Origin: Chaenocephalus aceratus
Lineage: Eukaryota > Chordata > Actinopteri > Perciformes > Channichthyidae
Assembly: GCA_023974075.1 (NCBI GenBank)
Contig: CM043797.1
Span: forward strand, 13,068,178-13,132,177
Length of the DNA: 64,000 nucleotides
Direction: 5' to 3'
Position numbers and translations under genes: made by a program. The notes under the pieces were generated by a model, which worked only from the letters and a program-made list of their open reading frames with translations, was not told where the DNA came from and did not search any database. Positions 21,720 through 31,950 of this stretch are shown piece by piece. Numbering within the stretch: the first letter of the stretch is position 1; every line of letters begins with the position of its first letter.

Positions 21720-22980
21720 TCTCAACAGTAAGCTCAAAAAAGCAAACTGCTAGCAAGCAACGAGCCACCAGCAACAGCAGATAGTGCAAACATCCTAAAA
21801 CAGCAAAAAAAATAATAACTCACAATAAATATTAGCAGAAGCAGCTCACGTACCTTGCTGAAGTGTATCCCAGCAGGAGTTTTGGAGGATTGTTTTGCTT
21901 CCAAACTCCCAAAAGTAAACTCCGCGGCGCGAAGGTGGAAGGCCTTTAAACAGGTGCGAACTTCATGGTTTCCTCCAAAGATGCTTGTCAAAGCTAAACA
22001 ATCGGACTGTAGGCTTCTGGCTTGTTTATGAAAAATGTAACGAGCTGAAACAGTAGTTGGTGCCCTAACTTATCAGAGTTACTTCAGAGTCGGGTACACT
22101 CACTGCGACGTGCACGGAGCAAGCCGGAGGGATGTCTGTTCACATGTTTCGTGTGTTAAACCCTGGTTTAACCACTGAAACAAACTACAACACTGTTTTG
22201 AACCATCAAAGAAAATTATTTTGTAACTGCTTCTCTGTGATGAACCCTTTTGCCCCCTGGGACTACTATTTTTATTTCCATAAAAGTAAAACGCTTTTAA
22301 GCAGTTTTTTTTAGAACTGTGGACAAATGTATGGTGGCTGACAGGTGCAAATGTGCTGCATCTGCCCAAAGGACTTCCATTAGGGGAAACGCACTGCACC
22401 TTCAAAAAGGATCCAAACACAAATATGCCAAAACACATGCAGATGAAGAAATATATTCACTCACTTGAACAAGTGCAGCTTTTGGAAAAACATTCACCGA
22501 CTTGACAATCCATGTGCAGTGTTTACAAGAAGTGCCGCTGTTTTGTTCATTGCATGTGTTTTGGCAATTGTGTTTTTTATTTGCATCGCCTCCGAAACTG
22601 CAGCGCCTTTCTCCTAATGCAGGCGAATCTTTTTGACCAAAATAGCCATTTTTCCCCCTTATCCACCAATTTTTTTTGTCTGGAGCCGCAAAACATAATA
22701 TTTGATAGCTTTATAGCTTATACAGTTGTATATATTATATCATAGACAAAAACTACAGTTTTTTGCATTTATTATTTATTACATTATAGAAAACGGTTTA
22801 CTTCTAATAATAAACAAAGAACTCTCATAAGGAGAATACAAAAAAAAGACACAGGCCTACTTTAAAATGAATTAAACAGCACTTGGGGAGTCCTCTGTAC
22901 ATTTGAATATAATTCAAATGGGCCCACTTTGAAATAAATAAAACATATATCTGCACCCTAAAAAGAGTTAACGGATTGAA
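21720..22980. other. Non-coding stretch
   Basis: No recognised domain, terminal repeat or RNA gene. Several short frames with no family resemblance. Confidence 0.4.
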
Positions 22981-23157
22981 TTATGACTGAAGATCGTCTG
23001 TCTTCCTCTTTGTTTTTCCTCCAATATGTAAAGGCTGCAGCACCTTTGACAACTCCTCTCCACATATCAAACATACCGGTAAACCAGCATCGTTTGCTGT
23101 GAAAGCATATAACTGTCCAGGCAGAATTAAATCGATACTTTTCTTTGATTTATCCAT
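22981..23157 (-). CDS. 58-residue ORF with CxxC, possible transposase N-terminus
   Basis: An ATG-to-stop frame on the minus strand. It begins MDKSKKSIDLILPGQLYAF and then GLPVCLICGEELSKV with a CxxC pair, ending in a Lys/Arg-rich tail (GGKTKRKTDDL). The layout (short leader, KP/LPVCLICG) resembles the start of hAT-type or ZBED-like proteins, but the histidine pair is missing and no downstream domain is in frame. Too short to classify. Most likely a truncated mobile-element relic. Confidence 0.3.
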   Translation of the reverse strand: MDKSKKSIDLILPGQLYAFTANDAGLPVCLICGEELSKVLQPLHIGGKTKRKTDDLQS

Positions 23158-23422
23158 AGTTCGCTGCCATTTTTGTATTGTATTATGTTTGATTTGATAC
23201 GGTTGTCAAACTTTTTCAATGTCACTTTTTCTTAGTAGCCTCAGCTAACCAGACCAACATTTCCCTAAGGGAGCTATGCTTTAGTTTCACTTCTTCCAGT
23301 GTAACATTATTGGTATATTGCCAAGTTATCCTTAGCTTCCCTCTCACTGGTCAGGTTTGTGTGTGGCACCACTGTGTAGCTCTAAACAGGCCTACATTAC
23401 GCTTTGTTTAGTATAATGATTA

Positions 23423-23590
23423 GAGCCGGGACTCGATTAAAAGAATTAATCTAATTAATTAGAGGCTTTGTAATTAATTAATCGAAATTAATCGCATTTT
23501 TAATCAAATATACATATTTGACCTGAGAACAGTAAGAAGCAATTTTCACATGGATTTTACTCCAAGTGGTCTACAGTCCAAGTGCATGAC
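23423..23590. mobile_element. hAT-like terminus (GAGCCGGGACTCGATTAAAA)
   Basis: Begins near GAGCCGGGACTCGATTAAAA and runs through AATTAATCGAAATTAATCGC. This is a sequence type I recognise as a recurrent teleost hAT end. The element is cut by the next one at about 23594. Confidence 0.4.
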
Positions 23591-23593
23591 ATT

Positions 23594-24851
23594 AAGGATT
23601 TTGGGAGATGGCCCTGTGGGCCATCTAAGCTAATTTACAGATGGCCCTGAGCCCAATAGAGATTGCCCTGAAAAATGCACGCGGACTAAATGGCACGAAG
23701 GGTTTGGGGGGTCTCCGTCCCCCTAGAAAATTTTGATTTTTGCAGGTCTTAGATGCTGTCTTAGATGCTGTCTGTCTCTAGACTGAATTATAAGATGAAC
23801 CACCACAATATTATATTGTACAATTTCAATTGTATTCTTCATTTCACTTGTTTGTTTGTTTGTTCTTGTTTGTGTTTGCTCGCTTGCATGCCCTGCATAG
23901 CTATAAGAAATACTTAAGTTGTTGGTCAAAACACTTTCCATCTGATGAAGGCAAATACCTTCCCAGATGGAGAAAAGTAGAAAACATTACATTCAGTTAT
24001 AACTGCCAACACAAACATTATTTACACTATTATGGCCCCTGTTAAAAATGTTTGTAATGTTAACTACTGTAAGTTGGTCGAACGGATGCCTCCTCATCCG
24101 GAAGCTGACCGAGCAGACCCGAGCAGCAGTCGAGAGGAGCCGAGCGCATCCGCGAAGCACACGTCAGAGCTCCCGTTAGCCGGCAAATCTAAATATCTTC
24201 GGTCAAAATAATTTCCCTTTAGAGCAATACCGCTTCAGTTGCGCCACTTATGTGACAGACAAGAAGAGTATGTGACAGACAAGAATAGTCAACTCTAATG
24301 TCTAACACTTAATGTGGAGAAAGAGATGTCCTGTATGGGTTGATTGTGCGTTGATCTGTTGGTAATGCCTCGGGGTTCCGGTGGGCATGTAAACAAATGC
24401 ATAATGCTGCGCTATACTTTGTGGCCTTATCCAGTTGCATAGCGACACTTATTGTGTAGTTGTCTTTTAATAAGCAGGTAGTCATATCATTAGCTAGAAT
24501 TAGCTGGATCTGATCGATATGGACATACACGCGAGTGAAGTCTAATCTGACAGGAGAGAGAGATCAGCTGCTGCTGACGAGTCGAGACTCGACACGCAGC
24601 TCTGCATAACCACATGCAGCGGTGAGCGGAACAAAACACACACTTCAGGTTAGAATATCACACGTAGCTATTTTAATTACCTCTCAAACTACCTAAACTA
24701 GTTATAGATATGTTTAGTTTTACTGTCGGGTCACTCATTACTGGATCCGCGAGCTGCATGATACTGGCATAATAGATTGCCCGATTGGGCAACCAGCAGG
24801 TGAGGCTTCATTGCCCGAGCTAAATACTAGATGGCCCCGGGCCATCGGGCA
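23594..24851. mobile_element. Inverted-repeat element with GATGGCCC ends
   Basis: The left end AAGGATTTTGGGAGATGGCC and its following GTGGGCCATCTAA resemble the reverse complement of the right end (TAGATGGCCCCGGGCCATCG...CAGTCCTT). About 100 bases near its right part (24505-24625) also occur at 25285-25405 in the next hAT. No transposase. The target duplication is unclear. Confidence 0.45.
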
Positions 24852-25096
24852 GTCCTTATATGTCGAGCCGAGCCAGGGAGTTGGTTATTTTCTCAGACAT
24901 GGACTTACTTATCCTGGCCCTGAAACCAGTCATCTGGTTGAGTGTGGGTTGGGTCAGGGTGTGATTCCTTGCACTCGGAGTCGGGCTAACGTCCACGCTA
25001 GCTGCTACATGCTTTGCATTTAAGTGATACTTTAGGCTTGATGTGCTGCGGTGATATGCAAATTCTTTTTTGCATAATTTGCACACAACCGTGCTC

Positions 25097-27081
25097 CAGG
25101 GTTTCCGTTAGCCGGTAATTACCGGTTTTTAGCTGGTAACATTTATTAAAAACCGGTAAATTCAAAACCTGCCGGTCAAAATGTCTGGTAATAATTAGGG
25201 AGGCTCCGATCGATCGGCCGCCGGTCATTATCGGCCGATATTCCCTCTTAATAGTTTGATCGGTGCTCTCTATAAAGGCCGATCAGGAGAGCTGGATCTG
25301 ATCGATATGGACATAAACGCGAGTGAAGTATAACCGGACGTGAGAGAGAGATCAGATCAGCTGCTGAGTCTGACCGAGACATGCAGCTCTGCATAATCAC
25401 CTGAAGCCCCGCCCTCTGTTTAGCGAGCTGCATCAATAGAGTCTGTCTGCAGACCGCAGCAAGGAGGCGTTTCCTATAGGGCGTTCCTATAGGGGCATTT
25501 CCTATAGGGGCGTTTCCTATAGTGAACGACGGGAGCCGGCTCTCGCCCGCGAACGAGACGTTTTTTGTTTTGTTTTTGCGGAGGGATCTAGATCGGCATG
25601 AAGGCACATTATGCAATGTGCAATGTGGACATTATCCCGCTTATTACACATGGCCACATTCCCAACAAAGTAACGACATGCTTTTATGGATTTAGAAAAA
25701 GATTTTATTGATTTAAAAAATAGTTTTTTGTATTGATTTAAATTGACATGCATCCGCTAAGAAAAGTAGTCCGTTGTTACTGTTTGAACTAACGTAACAA
25801 CGGCAGGAACTGCTTCTATAGTGTTTTTGAGGAGCTTTTTGATTACAGATTTGAAAACATCGTTGCTTGCTTTAAAAGTAGCACAATTCATTATGTCAAA
25901 CCTTGAAAGATATCCCTGCCCTAATGCCAAAAGTAACTGGCAACTGAATATATGTCGCCGTAGCTATGATGTCTATGTCTGGACCGCTGCGTAAAAAGGA
26001 GGGTTTCTGACCCATTACTTCTCTTCCTACTTTTTGTCCCCCTCTTCTCCCCGCTGCAGCCTAGCAGTTGATCTCAAAGCACGCTCCCCTCTCCTGCAGG
26101 GAGAAAAACTATATTTATATACTTTATATAGGTTGATACAGTAGCCCTTTTTTTAAATAGTTGTTATAGGTGTTGTCATCTGTTTTGTGTAGCGTGGTTC
26201 TACAAGCAAGTCAATGCATTAATTGGGTGGTATCAGAGAGTTACACGGGTCTGTAAATGCAATGAAAACAATTGGCCACAGCAAATAATTTATATTAAAC
26301 ATGTAATTTTTACTTTTGAATACTTTAGTACAAAGGATGTCTTGAATAATTTAAGTGATATATGTGTACACATATAAATCATTAGTCAAAACAGCGCTAC
26401 ATTTGATTTAATTAAAAGGTATAATATGTGGTAAACTGAAGAGCCCTTTGGGAGCCGAAAGAGCCGGCTCTTCTTGGTGAGCCAAATGATCCGGCTCAGC
26501 AAGAAGAGCCGGAATTCCCATCACTAGAACAATGACTTCTTCTGCGAGGATTTATAAAAGCAGCTGGATAAAAAGTTAGGAAACGCCCCTATAGGAAACG
26601 CCCCTATAGGAAACGCCTCCTTGCTGCGGTCTGCAGCCAGACCCATCTCAGCTGCATGAGAAACTGACGTGCTGTCAGGAGAGAGAGGGAGGGAGAGGGG
26701 AAAAGAGAGGATCCGTTTCTCCCGTGTTATTATTCAAATGTAATGTAAACTTTTGAATAATGTACGTTATCTACTACAAGTAGTTTGTTTGAATGTAATA
26801 ATTATGTTGTTTGTTGTTTGTGGAATCATTTATTGAAAAATGAATCTGAATTGTTCGATCTGTTACGATTATAAACTGAAGCAATATAAAAATGAGCCCC
26901 GTGAACTGAGTTTTAAACTGAAGCATATCTGCTCATAGTCCGGTAATTACCTGCTAACGGAAACTCTGCTACACAACTCTTATTATTATTGAAATATGAC
27001 CGGTAAGTTTCAAATTTGTCCGGTAAAATAAATTCTGCCCGGACATTTGACCGGCGAGAAAAAATCCTACCGGAAACCCTG
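25097..27081. mobile_element. hAT element, 1985 bp, perfect 8-bp target duplication
   Basis: The ends CAGGGTTTCCG and CGGAAACCCTG are inverted. CCGTGCTC flanks both sides (25089-25096 and 27082-27089) without mismatch. Both ends carry GCCGGTAATTACC-like sequence. It has no transposase frame, and the long-TIR element copy 2 is nested inside it. Non-autonomous. Confidence 0.92.
25441..26642. mobile_element. Long-TIR element, copy 2 (nested in the hAT)
   Basis: Close copy of 20474-21716 with the same ends (GTCTG...CAGACCGCAGCAAGG / inverse), the same CCTATAGGGGCGTTT terminal minisatellite and the same internal GAGCCGGCTC hairpin. It has small indels, including a ~24-base gap near 26030 and an extra segment near 26310. 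Confidence 0.8.
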
Positions 27082-27234
27082 CCGTGCTCTTGTCGACGCT
27101 TCCATCCGTCCGTTTTTTAAAACAAAATGTCCCATCCACGGGGCCGACCAAAGCGGTCTCATCAGCTTGTTCGTTCATGTTTGACTATTGTTCACCGTGG
27201 TTTGTTGTTGTTTGAAGTCCCATGCTGAAGTCAT

Positions 27235-27308
27235 GAACGTTAGTTGGTGCATCTAATTTGGTCATCGATTTTAATCGATTAAGTCGATTAGTTGTTGCAC
27301 CCCTAGTC
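27235..27308. mobile_element. hAT-type terminus (inverse of CTAGGGGTGCAACAACTAAT)
   Basis: Ends in GTTGTTGCACCCCTAG after AATCGATTAAGTCGATTAG. A good fit for the 5' end of the older BED-finger hAT, whose N-terminal coding lies just to the left on the minus strand. The opposite end was not found. Confidence 0.55.
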
Positions 27309-27617
27309 TCAGGGCTTCTTAACATTTAACAACCTATTAATGTGTCATACCCACTTAACGGGAAGAAACTCAGCTAACTGACGATATGAACCATTTTAGC
27401 TAAACGAAACACAAGGGTAATATACAAGGCAAGGCAAGGCAAGGCAAGGCAAGGCAAGGCAAGGCATATAGCGCAATTCAAAGTGCTTTACAAAAAAGGA
27501 AAGACATTAAGAAAATGGCATTTAAAATCAGTCATGAAAAAGAAAAGCTAATAACATAAACATTAAAAGAAAAAATACATGGATAAAAGTTACAGTGCAG
27601 TCTAAGATATAAATAGT

Positions 27618-28872
27618 TCAATTAAAAGCAGCGACAAAAAGAAAAGTCTTCAGCCTGGATTTAAAAGTAGTAAGAGTTGCAGCGGACCTGCAGGTTTCTG
27701 GGAGTTTGTTCCAGATATTTGGAGCATAATAACTGAACGCTGCTTTACCATGTTTAGTTCTGACTCTGGGGACAGAAAGCTGACCAGTCCCTGAAGACCT
27801 GAGAGATCTGGATGGTTCATAATTTAGCAGGAGGTCAGAAATGTATTTTGGGCCTAAACCATTCAGTGTTTTATAAACCAGCAGCAGTATTTTGAAATAT
27901 ATTCTTTGACACACAGGAAGCCAGTGTAAAGACTTCAGAACAGGAGTGATGTGATCCACTTTCTTAGTGTTAGTGAGGACTCGAGCAGCAGCGTTCTGAA
28001 TCAGCTGCAGCTTTCTAATAGATGTGTTAGTGAGACCTGTAAATACACCATTACAGTAGTCGAGTTTACTGAAGATAAAAGCATGGACAAGTTTTTCCAA
28101 ATCCTGCTGTGACATTAGTCTTTTAATCCTAGATATATTCTTTAGGTGATAGTAGGCTGATTTAGTAACTGTTTTAATGTGACTGTTGAAACTCAGGTCA
28201 GAGTCCATGACTACACCTAGATTTCTGGCTTTATCTGTTGTTTTGAACATTGCAGACTGAAGCTCAGCGCTAACTTTTATACGTTCTGCCTTGGCTCCAA
28301 AAACCATTACCTCAGTTTTATCTTTGTTTAATTGGAGAAAGTTCTGACACATCCAGTCATTGATTTGTTCAATACACTTACTCAGTGTTTGAATTGGAGC
28401 ATAGTCTCCTGGTGAAATTGTTACGTACCTTTGTGTGTCATCTGCATAGCTATGGTAACTTATTTTGTTGTTCTTCATTATCTGAGCCAGTGGTAGCATG
28501 TAGATGTTAAAGAGAAGAGGCCCCAAGATGGAGCCTTGAGCCTTGAACCCCACATGTCATATTTGTCAACTCAGATGTGTATTTACCTATAGAAACAAAG
28601 TTGTTTCTGTCCTTTAGGTAGGATTCAAACCAATTTAGAACGGTTTTCGAAAGTCCCACCCAGTTTTCCAGTCGGTCTAGTAATATGTTGTGGTCAACAG
28701 TGTCAAACGCAGCACTGAGATCTAATAATACTAACACTGAAGTTCTGCCACTGTCTGTGTTTAAGTGGATGTCATTGAATACCTTTACAAGAGCAGTCTC
28801 AGTGCTGTGGTTTGGACGAAAGCCTGACTGGAACACATCGAAACAGTTATTTAAATGCGAGAAATTACTCAA
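27618..28872 (-). pseudogene. LINE reverse transcriptase and C-terminal region, frameshifted
   Basis: Frame one (28872-28507) holds [19 protein letters not shown] and [20 protein letters not shown] with the first catalytic Asp. At about 28535-28550 a short duplicated CAAGGCT breaks the QGS motif. Frame two (28553-27618) resumes with [10 protein letters not shown], then the catalytic YADD in YHSYADDTQ, LNKDKTEVMVFG, the thumb (KNISRIKRLMSQQDLEKLVH, SKLDYCNGV) and the tail HWLPVCQRIYFKILLLVYK...FNIFRSRLKTFLF-like ending. A near-complete RT spoiled by a single visible frameshift. Confidence 0.85.
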
Positions 28873-29020
28873 CTGTTGAAAAACAACTTTTTCAATGATT
28901 TTACCTAGAAATGGGAGGTTTGATATGGGCTATTACATTATTCATTACTGAAGCATCTAGATTATTCTTTTTTAAGAGCGGTTTAATGACTGCAGTTTTC
29001 AGGGCCTGTGGAAAAATACC

Positions 29021-29452
29021 TTAGTGAAGAGATTTGTTTACTATATGAAGTAGATCTGAGGCCATGCAAGGCAAAACATCTTTGAAAAATCCTGTTGGAA
29101 TAAAATCAAGGCAGCAGGAGGAGGATTTCAGAAGTTGAATAATGTCCTCTAGGTTTTTTTCATTAATCTGATGGAATTGTGTCATGGTGTTTGAATTGAT
29201 TTTAAGTGGACACAGAGACAACACATTTGCTGTACCTGATGCAGAGGCACTGACTGCTTGTCTGATTTTCTGAATTTTGTCAGTGAAGAAGGAGGCAAAA
29301 TCATTGCACACCCTGGTGGATAGAAATTCAGAGGCTCCTGACACTGGGGGGTTAGTTAGTCTGTCGACGGTAGCAAACAAGGCACGTGCGTTGTTTTTGT
29401 TTTTGGTAATGATGTCAGAGAAGAACGATTGTCGTGCATTTTCCAATTCCAA
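29021..29452 (-). pseudogene. LINE linker between endonuclease and RT
   Basis: A 143-codon open piece (FFSDIITKNKNNARALFATV..., DFASFFTDKIQKIRQAV, SCCLDFIPTGFFKDVLP) of the type that joins the endonuclease and RT in CR1/L2-like ORF2. It ends at a stop; the following GIFPQALKTAVIKPLLKK is still readable downstream in the same frame, so the stop is a point lesion. Confidence 0.75.
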
Positions 29453-29455
29453 ATT

Positions 29456-30525
29456 TTAAAGGCCAAGTCTCTCTTTATAGATTTCATAATGAACCTGGAG
29501 ATTTGTTTTTCGCCACCTGCGTTCAGCTTTTCGACATTCTCTTTTTTCTGTTTTCACGGTCATGGCCTTTCTCCATGGAAATATTTTCTTGCCAGACACT
29601 TCCTTTACCTTAGTTGGAGCAATGGCATCTATAACATTTTTAATTTTTGAATTAAAATGATCTACTAGCTCATTTACTGAGATGTTAGCAGGGGCAAGTG
29701 TGGAATTCTGAGTAAACATTTCCCTAGTATTTTCAGTTAAATATCGTTTTGTGGTTACCTCTTTTTGAACATTTTTGTGAACAGAAATAGAGCTCTCAAA
29801 GAAAACACAGGAATGGTCAGAGAACGCAACATCAGTCACCACAACCTTAGAGATATTCAGACCCTTTGAGATAATTAAGTCCATAGTGTTCCCCTTATTA
29901 TGCGTGGGCTCCGTCACATGCTGAGTCAGTCCATAGCTATCAAGAACACAAAACAGTTATTTTGCCCCTCTGTCCTGGGGGTTATCAACATGGATGTTAA
30001 AATCACCAACAATGACTAGACGGTCAAAGTCAATACACACTATAGACAGCAGTTTGGTAAAATCATCAAAAAAGCTTGCACAGTATTTGGGTGGTCTATA
30101 GATATTTAGGAACAGAGCTCGAGAGGAGCATTTCAGCTGAAGGGCCACATATTCAAAATAATCAAAGTTCCCATAAGATGTCTTCCTGCATTGAAGGGAA
30201 TCATTGAACAGAATAGCAACTCCACCCCCTTTCTTATGCATTCTTTCCTGACTCATAAAACTAAAGTTTGGAGGTGTTGATTCGATAAGAACAGCTGCAC
30301 TGTTATTTTGTTCAATCCAAGTTTCTGTTAAAAACATAAAATGGAGATTGTGCTCAGTGATAAAATCATTGATTAAAAATGTTTTTCCTGCCAAAGACCT
30401 GACATTTAATAAAGCTAGTTTAAGTTTGTTGAACACACTATCAGTCAGGTTTTTTGTAACAAGCTGTGGCTGACATGGAATCACTGCTAAATTTGATAAA
30501 CTCACACAAACATTTGAGCGCTTCC
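29456..30525 (-). pseudogene. LINE AP-endonuclease domain
   Basis: Two frames joined by a break at about 29917-29957. The first (30525-29957) has the endonuclease motifs in order: LLNVRSLAGK, FLTETWIEQN with the catalytic Glu, GGGVAILFN, NIYRPPK and VIVGDFNIHVDN with the Asp/Asn pair. The second (29917-29456) continues with TDVAFSDHSCVFFE, the terminal SDH motif, and then a basic linker. The enzyme nicks target DNA to prime reverse transcription. A frame started further upstream (to 30580) includes foldback-arm sequence and is not a real N-terminus. Confidence 0.82.
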
Positions 30526-31950
30526 CATTTTTTGAGCCAAAACGGCAAATATGTCTTACCTTTGCTGTTTTTCTGATCAAAAGTTGTGTTCAATGGCATT
30601 CAAATGCAACCAATGCTGCTGAAGGTTAATTCAATATGTCTGTGTCACTTTGAAATGATTACTGATAATCCATCATTCCATTTTTGTCAAAAATGGAGAT
30701 TGCATATTAGCTGCTATTAGAGCTACAACCCAGTTTAAGGTTTTGGGCAAACTGCGTGCGCATCACTCTCACTCCTCAATGGAAATGTTTAGATGGATTT
30801 AGGAACTTCCGCTCGAAAGCTCAAAGGTAGAGTAGGTAATTCACTTCAGAAACACTTTTTGTTATATTCCATGGAATGCTCTTAACATCCTGATATCAAT
30901 GAATACATTAAATGCTTACAATAAATATATACAAATATTTTATCTGTGGAAGCCGTGGCACTGTAAAAAGCTAGACCAATTATCTGAGCCGGCCCGGCTA
31001 AAATAACTGGATGGCCTACCTGCCTGTCAGCCTTCCATCTGTGCACAAACTTATCTCGTGCCCTCATTGGTCATGTGCACGTTCGTGTGTGTTGGAGGAG
31101 GGGCTCTGTAAGGAAGTCTGAAGGACTTTCAAATTCTAGCACACTCGAGCTGGTTTCTCCATTCTTACCTACCCTACCTTTAAGCCCCAAGCCTGTTTTT
31201 CAGGTCTCAGGCTCGAAAATGACATTCCCAGAACAAATTACTATATCTTCACTTCTAAAAGGGATACATTAATAATCTTTTTTCTCAAAGCAATGATAAA
31301 CCTGTGAGTTGGATGTAGAAAAGTCAAAATCAATATAGATTTTCTTTATTTTAAAGTAAATTCAGATTGAACATAGTAAAAAAATGTAAATTATAGTGTC
31401 CGTCCAAAACCCGGAAGCTGGGTTGTAGCTCTACTAGCAGCTAATATGAAATCTCCGTTTTTGACAAAAATGGAATGATGGATTATCAGTAATCATTTCA
31501 AAGTGACATAGACACATTGGATTAACCTTCAGCAGCGTTGTTCTCGTTTTAATGCCATTGAACACAACTTTTGATCAGAAAAACAGCAAAGGTAAGACAT
31601 ATTTGCCATTTTGGCTCAGTAAAGCTACGCTATGTGTTTGGGTTTGCCTGAGCTGCCGCAAGTTTTGGTCTCACACAGTGATAATACTTATACCTCTCGA
31701 ATCTGCGGAATCTCAGCTTTAATCTGATATCTTGTTTCTGCAGATCCGATAAGTAATAAAGTATTTCTACCGTGAGTTCTGTGCTAAGTGCGTTAGCATT
31801 ATTTTGCTCAGGGCTAATTCAGAGGCTCGGCATTAGAGTTGTGTTTTGTTTCGGTAAAAATGGTTCATATCGTCAGTTAGCTGAGTTTCGTCCCGTTAAG
31901 TGGGTATGACACATTAATAGGTTGTTAAATGTTAAGAAGCCCTGAGACAC

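Larger units (their letters stand above)
24856..27178 (-). pseudogene. BED-finger hAT transposase N-terminus split by a younger hAT
   Basis: Minus strand. The C-terminal piece (25086 to 24856) carries CKLCKKEF and LKYHLNAKH, a BED finger with its Cys pair and His pair, then a linker. The piece just before it in reading direction (27178 to 27090) ends with a segment of the type GTFCFKKRTDGSVDKSTA. The two are separated exactly by the hAT at 25097-27081, and the 8-bp target duplication falls within the finger's first strand. This older element is therefore interrupted in its DNA-binding domain. Its own 5' terminus is probably at about 27308 (GTTGCACCCCTAG). Confidence 0.7.
27425..30535 (-). mobile_element. 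CR1/L2/Rex-like LINE, 5'-truncated
   Basis: Minus-strand non-LTR retrotransposon with an AP-type endonuclease (30525-29456), linker (29452-29021) and RT plus C-terminal region (28900-27618). The ~190-base 3' tail includes CTTTGTAAAGCACTTTGAAT and GCGCTATATGCC and ends in a (CCTTG)n repeat at 27425-27466. The 5' junction lies near 30535, where sequence continuous with the host foldback arm begins. Several frameshifts and stops make it inactive. Confidence 0.85.
27309..31950. mobile_element. Inverted-repeat (foldback) element hosting a LINE
   Basis: 27309-27420 is the reverse complement of about 31838-31948 (shared TTAACATTTAACAACCTATT and ACACATTAATAGGTTG). Further in, 30530-30745 is the reverse complement of 31405-31620 (TGATGGATTATCAGTAATCA and inverse). 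The middle (30745-31400) contains a weaker inverse pair near 30826 and 31165. The LINE occupies the left arm. About 220 bases present in the right arm (31620-31838) have no counterpart on the left. No transposase frame was seen. Confidence 0.65.

Noticed and set aside
30525..30580. Apparent N-terminus (MIRKTAKVRHIC) of the LINE endonuclease ORF
   Set aside because: These bases are the inverse of 31550-31620 and so belong to the host foldback arm, not to the LINE.
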